From CASPLG01 sp965120375 (GTDB lineage Bacteria > Bacillota > Clostridia > Oscillospirales > Acutalibacteraceae), in contig CBCPMW010000013.1 of assembly GCA_965120375.1 (NCBI GenBank), positions 1 to 64,000 of the forward strand: a stretch of DNA of 64,000 nucleotides, in the 5' to 3' direction. Positions 1 through 8,224 of the stretch are shown piece after piece. Numbering within the stretch: the first letter of the stretch is position 1; every line of letters starts with the position of its first letter. The position numbers were made by a program, and so were the translations under genes. The notes beneath the pieces are model-generated. The model did not search any database. It saw nothing but the letters and a program-made list of their open reading frames with translations, and was not told the origin of the DNA.

Positions 1-323
1 TGAACGTTGTTCGTGCGGGAAAAATACTTGAGAAAATCCGGAAAGGAAATGATAAACCAGAAAAATTTGTGGAACGTCTCAAAAACCTCTTAATTATTCT
101 GGATAACGTGTATAATAAAGGAGGAAAAATTACTCTGACGAAAGACATGTTAAAAAAGGAATCCTTGTGGGCCTTGTACCTTAGTGCTTCGTCTAAAAAC
201 AGGAATGTAATTAAGGTAGAGAACATACCAAAACAAAACTACGGAAGTATGCGTGAAAAGCTACTTGAAATGAGAGAGGTGCTACTGGATGACGCGACTA
301 GAGTTGAGTTTGGGAAAAATTAA
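1..323 (+). CDS. Hypothetical protein, C-terminal part (truncated by window edge)
   Basis: The frame that ends at the TAA at 321-323 is open back to base 3, so the gene starts outside the window; a GTG at 69 is only an internal codon, since codons 3-68 read sensibly in frame. About 106 residues are visible, rich in Lys, Leu, Asn and Glu, probably helical, with no membrane segment. I do not recognise a family. It converges with the lipoprotein-like gene, with one base between the two stop codons and no terminator hairpin between them. Together with the next two genes it forms a patch of unrecognised proteins, so a lineage-specific or accessory role is possible but not shown. Confidence 0.55.
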   Translation, partial: NVVRAGKILEKIRKGNDKPEKFVERLKNLLIILDNVYNKGGKITLTKDMLKKESLWALYLSASSKNRNVIKVENIPKQNYGSMREKLLEMREVLLDDATRVEFGKN

Positions 324-324
324 A

Positions 325-1017
325 TCAGGCGACGTTGGAGTCTTTGGGGGGAAATTTCAGGCTGAGCAGCTCCATCATACAGTTGTGGCTGATGTTGAGT
401 GCTTGAAGCTTTTCACGCGTTTCTGATTTACGGTAGTTTTGATACAAAATTTCAAGCACGGATTTAACCTTGTTATTGATCGGATTGTAGCAGTTATCCC
501 CCATTGCCCATGACAAGAACCTTGTCACACGATAGCAGTCTTTGCAGATAATTTCTTGAACTTTTGTTTTAAAATCTTCAGAATTGTCGTTCAACTGATC
601 TCGGTGGATTTCTAAGTTAAGTTCGTTACAACTTGCGCTCTTAGGAATATGAGCAAGTTGGGTAAACTTTGGTGTATTGTTGATATCTGATTCAGAAAGT
701 GACCGCTGGATCTTGCCTGTATTCCGTTTGGGTTGGGTGGGAAACGGCGAGCTGGAACCCCGGGTATTGGGGTTTTCAGCACAGCAGTGCTCGGTAAACT
801 TGATTCCGTATATCACGGTGAGAACTAAAGCAAGAACTGAAGTAGCACCTATAGCTGCCTTGCTTGCATATTCACTAAAAGAGCCAGAAATATTGCTACT
901 GGATGATGTTTTATCGCTAGAATTGCTGCCGGACTTACAGCTGGCAACCCCGATCTGAGAGATAAACATCGCTATAGAGAGTACAATGGATACGAAGTTA
1001 GTTATTCGTGCTTTCAA
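325..1017 (-). CDS. Predicted lipoprotein/membrane protein of unknown function
   Basis: I chose the TTG at 1015-1017 because AAGGGG lies 9 bases upstream; a longer reading to 1053 would begin about where transcription is expected to start. The 230-residue product opens with a short basic segment, a hydrophobic stretch (about residues 8-23) and V-A-S-C with Cys27, which fits a lipoprotein signal. A Ser/Asn-rich linker follows, then a second hydrophobic segment (about residues 50-70, before C-C), then a soluble charged domain to the end. This suggests an anchored protein with a large soluble tail. I recognise no family. Its promoter is at 1057-1084. A plus-strand ORF across it (677-958) is an antisense shadow. 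Confidence 0.6.
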   Translation of the reverse strand: MKARITNFVSIVLSIAMFISQIGVASCKSGSNSSDKTSSSSNISGSFSEYASKAAIGATSVLALVLTVIYGIKFTEHCCAENPNTRGSSSPFPTQPKRNTGKIQRSLSESDINNTPKFTQLAHIPKSASCNELNLEIHRDQLNDNSEDFKTKVQEIICKDCYRVTRFLSWAMGDNCYNPINNKVKSVLEILYQNYRKSETREKLQALNISHNCMMELLSLKFPPKDSNVA

Positions 1018-1056
1018 TATAAAAATCCCCTTATTTATAAACAGTGTATACAAAGT

Positions 1057-1084
1057 ATTATATCACATTTAGGTGGTGATTCAA
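1057..1084 (-). promoter_or_regulatory. Sigma-A-type promoter for the lipoprotein-like gene
   Basis: Read on the minus strand, TTGAAT (1079-1084) and TATAAT (1057-1062) are 16 bases apart. Transcription would begin near 1050, giving a leader of about 33 bases before the TTG start at 1017. Confidence 0.6.
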
Positions 1085-1231
1085 TGAAAATTTGTTTGAA
1101 GCGGCTTTGATTGAAAGTTTTTGAGGTTATTACAGATAGAATATTGTATATAAAATTTAAGTTATTGTATCAAACTATATCAATATTTAATTAAAAACAA
1201 CAAATTTAATAGATATAATTTATAAAAAATA

Positions 1232-1260
1232 TTGACATAAAATATAAATTTAGTTATACT
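1232..1260 (+). promoter_or_regulatory. Strong sigma-A promoter for the low-complexity protein gene
   Basis: TTGACA (1232-1237) and TATACT (1255-1260) are exactly 17 bases apart, with AT-rich sequence upstream. Transcription should start near 1267, about 27 bases before the ATG at 1294. Confidence 0.8.
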
Positions 1261-1293
1261 ATCTAATAGTGTTCTTGAAAGGAGATGTTAAGT

Positions 1294-2694
1294 ATGGGAA
1301 ATAAGGATAGAATGGAAAACGAAATGGAAAATGAATTGAAAGATGGGATGAAATTTTGTATGTTGCGGTCACTTATTAAGAAATCTGGAATTACTCCTAA
1401 CAACGTAGTAGATAAAGTTTATCGTGCAAAGAAGGCAAAAGTTGAGGGGATGGTGGTACAAGTTAAGTTGCCTTCTGCTAAGGGCACGAAAGAAGTGGCT
1501 AAAGGCAAACGTGTCAACAATAGATTTTTATTTTTAAAGTGTTGCCTTCAGGCCATGCTTGCAGACATCAATAATGCTTCTGGAGCAAAGCCAGCAAAGG
1601 GTGGTTTTGCAAACCTTTTAAAAAAAGTTTTTAAAGGTGGCGGTGAAAATGAAAAATTGCGAAAGAGTGTCGAGGGTCTGTTGGGGAAGCTAAACAATAC
1701 TCTTAAACAAAACAGCGGTAACTACAAACAATTGGACGCTATATATATAAAAAGTATGGACTGCATACTAAAAGCACACAAAACACTTGGAGCGCAATTC
1801 GAAAAAGTTGACAAAAGAGATGGAGGATTAATTGATGCAAAGGTTAGTTTACTTTGTGTTGACTACAAATATCTCATGAAATTGTACAAAATGCTGTTGG
1901 CGTTGAGAGCAAAAGGTCTCTCCAGAGAAAGAATTATTCAGAGATATACAAAAGACGTTACGTGGAGTGGTCTCGGTTCACTGTTTATTAAGGGTGGAAA
2001 AGGTGAAAAAATTAGCAAGGTGGACTCTGAAGACACCAGTGAAGGGCATGGCGACAACGACGTTTCAGATCAAGATTCTGAAAATGAGGGTCAGGAAGAT
2101 TCTGATGACTTTGGAGCAGTTAATAGAAAAGCGTCAAAAAGAAAGTCTGGAAAAAGGTCTGAAATAAAGTTTAATACTGACACTGAAAAAGATGACAATG
2201 TTTCGGATGACGATGCGGAAGGAGACTCTGATAGCTTAGATATTCGTGAAGCAAAAAAAAGAAAGAATGCTACGCTTCTGGAATCGTCAGACGGTCCTGT
2301 GCTCAAAGAACGGTCAAACAAAAAATCTAAGGGTGATAAACGTGAAGCGAAGACTGGTGATAGGGAACTGTTAAGTGAAAGTGATGGCGGATCTGTTGAC
2401 AGCGACGGCGATGGGAAAGATGGTTTTTCAGCAGAGCCTGAGGTGGCGAACGCAGGGGCCAATACAAGCGACGTAGAAGTACAAGCTCCACCGGATAAAA
2501 AACGCTCAAGACTCGAGGTTCCAGACATAAGTAAAAAAGTAAAAGTTTCGCCAGAATTGAAACAATCCCTAGAAAATTTAAAAAATCTTATAGACAAATT
2601 AAATGATAATGATAAGAAAGAATTTAGAAAAGAGTTCACTAAATTGTCAGGATTGATAAATGGGAATACACTTGAAATAAATCATCTGAAATAA
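1294..2694 (+). CDS. Low-complexity acidic/basic protein with nuclear-localisation-like clusters
   Basis: The start is the ATG at 1294, 9 bases after AAAGGAG (1278-1284); the in-frame ATG at 1285 abuts the ribosome site and is too close. The product has 466 residues. Roughly residues 1-225 look helical and Lys-rich. The middle (about 225-415) alternates Asp/Glu/Ser runs with basic clusters such as KASKRKSGKRS, AKKRKN, NKKSKGDKREAK and PPDKKRSRLEV. The last 55 residues form a charged helix. There is no signal peptide or membrane segment. The alternation resembles eukaryotic nucleolar proteins and the clusters resemble nuclear-localisation signals; that is a resemblance, not a demonstrated function. 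Line 2041-2100 is 28/60 G+C against 15/60 in part of tpiA (18121-18180), so composition differs. No family recognised. Confidence 0.7.
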   Translation: MGNKDRMENEMENELKDGMKFCMLRSLIKKSGITPNNVVDKVYRAKKAKVEGMVVQVKLPSAKGTKEVAKGKRVNNRFLFLKCCLQAMLADINNASGAKPAKGGFANLLKKVFKGGGENEKLRKSVEGLLGKLNNTLKQNSGNYKQLDAIYIKSMDCILKAHKTLGAQFEKVDKRDGGLIDAKVSLLCVDYKYLMKLYKMLLALRAKGLSRERIIQRYTKDVTWSGLGSLFIKGGKGEKISKVDSEDTSEGHGDNDVSDQDSENEGQEDSDDFGAVNRKASKRKSGKRSEIKFNTDTEKDDNVSDDDAEGDSDSLDIREAKKRKNATLLESSDGPVLKERSNKKSKGDKREAKTGDRELLSESDGGSVDSDGDGKDGFSAEPEVANAGANTSDVEVQAPPDKKRSRLEVPDISKKVKVSPELKQSLENLKNLIDKLNDNDKKEFRKEFTKLSGLINGNTLEINHLK

Positions 2695-2712
2695 GTTCGA
2701 CAAGAGAAAAAT

Positions 2713-3960
2713 TTAGTCGGATAAAAATGCTGATAGAGCTAGTAAAATAGACACTTTTGAGCTAACAAAGCTGGTTCCGCCTTGAATCCAAATAATAAAG
2801 GGATCTTTAAGTGGCGCATCTGAAGAGAGTTCAATGGAAGAACCTTGAACGAATCCTGAGCAAGCTGAAATAATTTCATCTTTGTACCCGGGCATGGGAG
2901 ATGGCTCGGGTACTAGTTTTGAGTTAACAGGAAGAAATTTTTGAAGGCTCTGAGTAAATTTTATAAGACTTTTTCGGCTGTTCAACTTAACTGCTTGAAC
3001 TATATCAGCCCTTTTTTCATTTGATTTTGGGAAAACCTGAAAACCTAAAAGTTCGAAAATAGCAGATATAAATACAGAAGATTTTAATGCTTCGCCTACA
3101 GTATGGGGTGCCATGAAAAATCCTAAAAAAAGATCTTGATTAAATCCTAAAGATGGTCCGATTTCAGAACCAATTCCAGGAGCAAATAGTCGATTTGCTG
3201 CAAGGTCTATAAGGTCTTTTTTCCCGGCTAGATATCCGCCTGATTTTGCAATACCTGAACCGGGATTTTTTATAAGTGAGCCTGCAATCAAATCAGCTCC
3301 AAATTTTGTTGGCTCAAAATGCTCGACAAATTCTCCGTAACAGTTATCAACTAAAACTATACTTTTAGGAGAAACTTTTTTTATGATTGGAATAAGTTTT
3401 TTTATAGTGTCTACTGAAATGGCTTTTCTTGTAGTGTATCCCGAGGATTTTTGAATGTATATAGCTTTATAAAAGATTGAACTTAGCTTCTTTTCTATTA
3501 AATCAAGATCGGGCTTGCTATTTTCTAGAAGATTTATATATTCAAAATCAACCAAAAATTCTTTTAATGATCCTGGGCTCGGGGAATTTATTCCTATAAC
3601 ATCTATCAAAGTATCATAGGGAAGACCTGTTATACTTAAAATTTTGTCTCCTGGTCTTAAAACACCAAATAAAGCAGTGCTAAGAGCGTGAGTTCCGCTT
3701 ACTATACTGTGACTAACAAGTGCATCTTCAGCATCAAAAGCAGAAGAAAAAACTTTGTTTAAGGTTTCTCGTCCCTTGTCTCCATAACCGTAACCAGTAG
3801 TTGCGCTAAAATGAAAATCACTAACTCCATTTTCTATAAACGCTTTTAAAACTTTTTGTTGATTATGCTGCACGATTTCTTCAATTTTTTCAAAAGTTTC
3901 TCGACATTCTATCATTGCAGCTTCAGAAGCCTTTAAAATTTTTTTACTAATATTAAACAT
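2713..3960 (-). CDS. PLP-dependent methionine gamma-lyase-family protein (YnbB-like, sometimes named aluminium resistance protein)
   Basis: The 415-residue sequence matches the PLP fold-type I family often annotated as methionine gamma-lyase family or aluminium resistance protein. Visible marks are the N-terminal SATTGYGYGDKGRE segment (about 52-65), SGTHAL (88-93), VDNCYGEF with the likely pyridine-nitrogen Asp205, and SLIKNPGSG with the likely Schiff-base Lys231. The true substrate of this family is poorly defined, so I would not assert methionine lyase activity. It is the last gene of the murD operon, 27 bases after the M42 peptidase stop codon. The ATG at 3958-3960 is used; its Shine-Dalgarno is weak (CAAGGA about 15 bases upstream). 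Confidence 0.85.
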   Translation of the reverse strand: MFNISKKILKASEAAMIECRETFEKIEEIVQHNQQKVLKAFIENGVSDFHFSATTGYGYGDKGRETLNKVFSSAFDAEDALVSHSIVSGTHALSTALFGVLRPGDKILSITGLPYDTLIDVIGINSPSPGSLKEFLVDFEYINLLENSKPDLDLIEKKLSSIFYKAIYIQKSSGYTTRKAISVDTIKKLIPIIKKVSPKSIVLVDNCYGEFVEHFEPTKFGADLIAGSLIKNPGSGIAKSGGYLAGKKDLIDLAANRLFAPGIGSEIGPSLGFNQDLFLGFFMAPHTVGEALKSSVFISAIFELLGFQVFPKSNEKRADIVQAVKLNSRKSLIKFTQSLQKFLPVNSKLVPEPSPMPGYKDEIISACSGFVQGSSIELSSDAPLKDPFIIWIQGGTSFVSSKVSILLALSAFLSD

Positions 3961-3987
3961 TTTGGAAAAATCAGTCCTTGAGTTTTT

Positions 3988-5025
3988 TTAATTAAATTTT
4001 TTAGATGAGATTTTATTTATCAAAACAGAAGATAATAAAAACATATGGTCTAAATCATTTTTACAAATTATGCTTGCGCTACAGTGAAGATACCTGCATG
4101 GAATCGATAAAGCTAAAGTTTTTACACCTTCTCGAGAAACACTTATTGATCCAGAATCGTTAGCTCCATTAATTCCACATTTAATCTGAATGTTTAGATT
4201 GTTTTCTTTTGCTGTTTTTATTGCCAGATCAAAATATTCTTTACAATAAAAGTTTCTTCTGTCCATGAAAGAAACTGCTGGACCATTTCCAAGTATGCAT
4301 ACTTTTTTGTGGTCTTCAATGCCCTCTATATCATTCGCAGTTGTCGCTTCGAGTATAAGAGCTGCTTGCGGATTTACTGTATAAGCTGCAACTTGCGCTC
4401 CACGAAGACCTATTTCTTCTTGAGTTGTAAAAACAAAATATGTGTCGTACTCTAAGTCTTGTCTTATAAGATTAATTAGTAAAAAACAACCTATACGGTC
4501 ATCCAGTGCTTTTGAAATTATTCTGTTTTCAAATTCGTCAAATATCGAACTAAAGGTAGCTGTATCTCCTAAATTTACAAATTTTTCTGCTTCTTCTTTG
4601 TTTTTAGCTCCAATATCAATCAAAAGCGATTCTACATCTGTTTCTTCGGAAATATCAGATTTTTTTTGCAAATGAACTGGTTTTGAAGCTATAACTCCTG
4701 GGATCTGATTCTTTCCAACAAAAACAAAGCTTGCAGGTAAAATTTTTGCATCTATACCACCAACTGTATCGAATCCTAAATAACCTTCTTTTGTTATTTT
4801 TGTAATTATAAGACCGACTTCATCCATATGACAAGACACCATAAGTCTGGTTAGTGGACGATTTTTCCCTCGTTTTAAAACTATTATATTTCCGAGACTG
4901 TCTACACTATACTCTACATCTAGTTTAGATATTTCTTCTATTATTTTTTCAGAAACATTTTCTTCGTTCCCTGCTACTCCGTTTGCAAGACATAGTTTTT
5001 TTAAAATATTTAAATCTAGCTGCAT
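3988..5025 (-). CDS. M42 family metallo-aminopeptidase (first of two paralogues)
   Basis: M42 enzymes are dinuclear-metal aminopeptidases that usually form large tetrahedral complexes and trim peptides in the cytoplasm. Here CHMDEVG (residues 65-71), KALDDR (172-177), TTQEEIGLRGA (200-210) and a late HCSAS segment give the metal and catalytic positions. The start is the ATG at 5023-5025, preceded by GGAGG six bases away; a longer reading to 5055 has no such support. The product is 345 residues, normal for the family. It follows the second M42 gene by 26 bases and precedes the PLP enzyme, so all are probably one transcript. Some relatives were annotated as endoglucanases, which is unlikely to be their role. 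Confidence 0.88.
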   Translation of the reverse strand: MQLDLNILKKLCLANGVAGNEENVSEKIIEEISKLDVEYSVDSLGNIIVLKRGKNRPLTRLMVSCHMDEVGLIITKITKEGYLGFDTVGGIDAKILPASFVFVGKNQIPGVIASKPVHLQKKSDISEETDVESLLIDIGAKNKEEAEKFVNLGDTATFSSIFDEFENRIISKALDDRIGCFLLINLIRQDLEYDTYFVFTTQEEIGLRGAQVAAYTVNPQAALILEATTANDIEGIEDHKKVCILGNGPAVSFMDRRNFYCKEYFDLAIKTAKENNLNIQIKCGINGANDSGSISVSREGVKTLALSIPCRYLHCSASIICKNDLDHMFLLSSVLINKISSKKFN

Positions 5026-5051
5026 AAATTTCCTCCATTTTGACTTTAAAA

Positions 5052-6056
5052 TCAAGATATTCTTGTTACATAACTAAAAAGAAGATCTATAGTATTTTCG
5101 ATGTCTTGTAAGTTTACAACTTCAACTCCTGTATGCATATATCTTTGGGGTATAGAAACTAAACCGCAAGGAACACCACTTTTGCAAACGGAAATTACAT
5201 CTGCATTTGTTCCAGATTTTCCGGACATAACTTCTATTTGATACGAAATATTTGATAAGGATGCTGCTTTTTTTAGAGAATTTGTGATTTTTAAAGAAAG
5301 AGATGGAGCAACACCGATTAAAGGTCCATTTCCAAGAATTGCATATCTCGAATTTGAGACTTTTGGTTGTTGAGCAAAACTTACATCTACGCATATGGCT
5401 TCAGATGGTTTAATTTTATAAGTTGAAATTTTAGCTCCCATAAGTCCGATTTCTTCTCTGGAACTGAAAAGAATCGTAATCTTTTTGTCTAGTGCCTCTT
5501 TTGCGAGTTTTTCAGAAAGTTTTATAAGCGCAGCCACTCCAGCAGCATTGTCTGTCGAAGCTGATGAAATATTATTGTTTAAAAGTTGAAAAAATCCGCA
5601 GTTGATTGATATCCTGTTGCCAGCAGAGACAGTATCTTTTACATAAGCAGCTTCTAAACCAACATCTATAAAAAGGTCATCTACCGATATGTTTTTTTCT
5701 TTTCTTTTTTGAAGGTGAGGAGAAGTAGTACAAATCACCCCTTTTATATCAACTTTAGCGTGAACAGTTACTATTTTTCCACACAATATTTTTGGGTCAA
5801 AACCCCCGCATGTAGCGAAATTTATAAATCCAGATTTAGTTACCGATAAAACAATTAAACCTATGTGATCTAAATGCGCATCAAGCAGTATATGTTTTTT
5901 TGATTTTTCAGGGCCAAGACTTGCTATTACGCTATTATCATTTTCAATTTTAACGTTTTCTATGTGATCTAGATTTTTTTTAATAAACTCGCAAACAGCA
6001 TTTTCCTGCCCGGAGATTGATGATATTGAGCAAAGTTTCATAAGTAAATTTTTCAT
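5052..6056 (-). CDS. M42 family metallo-aminopeptidase (second paralogue)
   Basis: A 334-residue M42 peptidase diverged from its neighbour. DAHLDHIGL (residues 59-67) carries the first metal ligands, ASTDNAAG the bridging Asp, SREEIGLMGA the catalytic Glu pair, and a late YMHTGVE segment the terminal His. The ATG at 6054-6056 begins only two bases after the murD stop, and its GGAG ribosome site lies inside the last murD codons, so translation is probably coupled. Two adjacent M42 genes suggest a hetero-oligomeric complex or different residue preferences; this is inference. Confidence 0.88.
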   Translation of the reverse strand: MKNLLMKLCSISSISGQENAVCEFIKKNLDHIENVKIENDNSVIASLGPEKSKKHILLDAHLDHIGLIVLSVTKSGFINFATCGGFDPKILCGKIVTVHAKVDIKGVICTTSPHLQKRKEKNISVDDLFIDVGLEAAYVKDTVSAGNRISINCGFFQLLNNNISSASTDNAAGVAALIKLSEKLAKEALDKKITILFSSREEIGLMGAKISTYKIKPSEAICVDVSFAQQPKVSNSRYAILGNGPLIGVAPSLSLKITNSLKKAASLSNISYQIEVMSGKSGTNADVISVCKSGVPCGLVSIPQRYMHTGVEVVNLQDIENTIDLLFSYVTRIS

Positions 6057-6058
6057 AT

Positions 6059-7480
6059 TTATTTCTCCTTTAAACCGTTTACTATTTGCTTAAAGTGTTT
6101 CCCTCGCTCTTGAAAATTCTTGTACATACCAAAACTCGCGCACGCAGGAGACAAAGCAACTATATCATATTTTTCAGAATTTTGGTAAGAAATATAAACA
6201 GCCTCTTTCATATCATTCAATCTTATTATTCTAATTTCACTTTCTTTGTATAAAGGTGAATTTTTTACGCATTTTTCTATCTTTTCAGCTGTTTGACCGA
6301 ATAGTATTAAAACTTTCACTTTTTGGTTTATAAAATTCCCAAATTTATCATCGAAAGGAATTTTTTTATCGTATCCTCCAGATATTAAAATTATTTTTTG
6401 GTCGAACATGGATAAACATCCGGACATAACTCTAGTTGGACTTGTTGCTATAGAATCATTATAATACTTTACATCTTTAAATACTCTAACAAGTTCCATT
6501 CGATGCTCTATTCCATTAAATTTAGAAGCAACCTCTTTTATATTTTCTTTTTCTAAGATTCCGTGTACAGAAGCTATTGCTGCAAGATAATTTTCTAAAT
6601 TGTGTTTTCCCGGAAGTCTAATTTCATTCCTATTCAAAATCGCTGTGTCTTTTGAATTTTCTGAAAAAATAACATCTCCATTTTCATTAATCCAAACACC
6701 ATTTTGAAGTCTATTGTTAGAGCTAAAAAAAATAAGTTTACCACGAACATATTCGGCTATAGATTTTGTGATATCGTTATCGTAATTTAAAACTGATACT
6801 GAAAAAGCATTTTGATGTAAAATTATATTTTTTTTCGCATCTATATATTCTTGCATACTCGAATGGACGTCTAAATGATTAGGAGAAATATTTGTTATTA
6901 CGGAAATATCCGGGCTTTTTCTCATTGATATTAGCTGAAAACTTGAAAGTTCAACCACTGCAATGTCATTTTCTTTAATTTTTTTAATTTCAGGAAGTAA
7001 AGGAGTTCCTAAATTGCCGCCCATAAAAGTTTGACGATCAGTATTTTTGAACGAATTTTTAAAAAATTCACCGATTATACTAGTAACAGTTGATTTTCCG
7101 TCGCTTCCTGTTACTCCGATAATTTTACACGGACAAAAATCAAAAAACAGTTCCATTTCAGAGGTTACAACAATTCCATTTTCACGAGCATCTTTTAACA
7201 TATCGGAGTTAAAATTCATTCCAGGGGTCCTGATAATAATGTCACACTCAAGATTATGATCCAAATCTTTTCCAAGTTTCAGCTCTACATTTTCTCTTTT
7301 TTTAAGATAGCTTAAAAGATTTTCATCCACTTCAGATTCAGTTTTCTTATCATACGCTATAATTTTTGAACCCGCTCTGCAAAACGTTTTCAAGATTGGA
7401 GCATTGCTAATTCCAATACCGCAAATAATTATTTTTTTATTTTTTAAACCTTTTAAGAATTCGTCCCATGAACAGTTCAT
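6059..7480 (-). CDS. murD: UDP-N-acetylmuramoylalanine--D-glutamate ligase
   Basis: MurD adds D-glutamate to UDP-MurNAc-L-Ala with ATP in cytoplasmic peptidoglycan precursor synthesis. The N-terminal Rossmann-like segment (ICGIGISN, about 19-26) is followed by the ATP loop GSDGKST (125-131), the central domain with NISPNHLDVH, and the C-terminal domain with YNDSIATSP and SGGYDKK. The 473-residue length is normal. Start is the ATG at 7478-7480, with AAGGGG 13 bases upstream. It heads a four-gene minus-strand operon with peptidases and a PLP enzyme instead of lying in the usual mra cluster. No clear promoter was found upstream, where the sequence is very AT-rich. Confidence 0.93.
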   Translation of the reverse strand: MNCSWDEFLKGLKNKKIIICGIGISNAPILKTFCRAGSKIIAYDKKTESEVDENLLSYLKKRENVELKLGKDLDHNLECDIIIRTPGMNFNSDMLKDARENGIVVTSEMELFFDFCPCKIIGVTGSDGKSTVTSIIGEFFKNSFKNTDRQTFMGGNLGTPLLPEIKKIKENDIAVVELSSFQLISMRKSPDISVITNISPNHLDVHSSMQEYIDAKKNIILHQNAFSVSVLNYDNDITKSIAEYVRGKLIFFSSNNRLQNGVWINENGDVIFSENSKDTAILNRNEIRLPGKHNLENYLAAIASVHGILEKENIKEVASKFNGIEHRMELVRVFKDVKYYNDSIATSPTRVMSGCLSMFDQKIILISGGYDKKIPFDDKFGNFINQKVKVLILFGQTAEKIEKCVKNSPLYKESEIRIIRLNDMKEAVYISYQNSEKYDIVALSPACASFGMYKNFQERGKHFKQIVNGLKEK

Positions 7481-7746
7481 TTTCAGCTCTTCCCCTTTAA
7501 ATTTTTTCTAAAAAATCAAGTCTGAAGAAAAAACCACAAAGTATTATATATTATAATAAGTTTTGTTTTAAAATTATAATAAAAGTAAAATTTAGCTAAA
7601 GGTATCTAAAAAGAGCAAAAAAATATAAAAACTAATTTACGAATCTGAATTCGTATAAGAGTTTTTCTATTTTAAACTTTCTAGCGAAAATCAAGTTTTC
7701 ACAAGTTCATTATAAATCACATGTGTTGTAAAAATACACCATTTTT
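7481..7746. other. AT-rich intergenic stretch
   Basis: No reading frame with a ribosome site was seen on either strand. A small inverted repeat ACGAAT-ctga-ATTCGT lies at 7639-7654; read on the minus strand it is followed, after about seven bases, by a T-rich run, so it may be a weak terminator for the small peptide gene. Confidence 0.3.
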
Positions 7747-7932
7747 TTATTTTGGCATCATCTGACGGCACCACGCTGCTAAATCCGGATTTTCATCCTC
7801 AAATTCATCCAGCATCATAGAGTTATACTCTTTGTCGTGTTGCTGATCTTTGTTATGTAACTTTCCGGCTCCGGAAACTCTGCTTAATTCATCGTCACTA
7901 TATAAATTATCTTTATTTTTTTTGTTTGTCAA
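7747..7932 (-). CDS. Small peptide with double-glycine-leader-like motif (possible bacteriocin or signalling precursor)
   Basis: The 61-residue ORF starts at TTG 7930-7932 with AAGGAG eight bases upstream and its own promoter (7966-7994), so it is very likely expressed. Residues 12-22 (SDDELSRVSGA, then G) resemble the leader of peptides cut after Gly-Gly or Gly-Ala by C39 peptidase transporters: acidic helix, E-L-S, V-S-G. The remaining part, about 38 residues, is hydrophilic, with a Met pair, an acidic LDEFEDENPD stretch and one Cys (WCRQMMPK end). No C39 transporter, immunity gene or modifying enzyme lies nearby. It could instead be an unrelated small charged protein. The call rests on motif shape alone. 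Confidence 0.6.
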   Translation of the reverse strand: MTNKKNKDNLYSDDELSRVSGAGKLHNKDQQHDKEYNSMMLDEFEDENPDLAAWCRQMMPK

Positions 7933-7965
7933 TATAATCTCTCCTTGTCATATGTGATATCTAGG

Positions 7966-7994
7966 ATGATAACACAAATCATCAACAAAGTCAA
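7966..7994 (-). promoter_or_regulatory. Sigma-A promoter for the small peptide gene
   Basis: On the minus strand TTGACT (7989-7994) and TATCAT (7966-7971) are 17 bases apart, with a long A/T tract upstream (about 7995-8100) that could act as an UP-like element. Transcription would start near 7959, leaving a leader of about 27 bases. Confidence 0.7.
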
Positions 7995-8224
7995 TATTTT
8001 TTATATACAATACATCTTTTATTTATATAAATTATATAAATAAAATTAAAATAATAATATATTAAATGAAATAATTAAAAATATTATATATAAAAATATG
8101 CTATACAAATATTTTAACTTTATAGATGTTTAAGTATATTTTCTTTCGGTAGTACATAAATTTTTAGTAGCACAGTTCAGAATTTTTTGTTTTTCTTTTG
8201 AAAACCTAAATGAGGGGATTTTTT

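Noticed and set aside
677..958. Plus-strand ORF of 93 codons
   Set aside because: Antisense to the lipoprotein-like gene, no ribosome site.
2091..2639. Minus-strand 182-codon Ser-rich ORF
   Set aside because: Antisense shadow of the low-complexity gene; Ser/Leu/Phe runs mirror its Lys/Glu/Asp codons.
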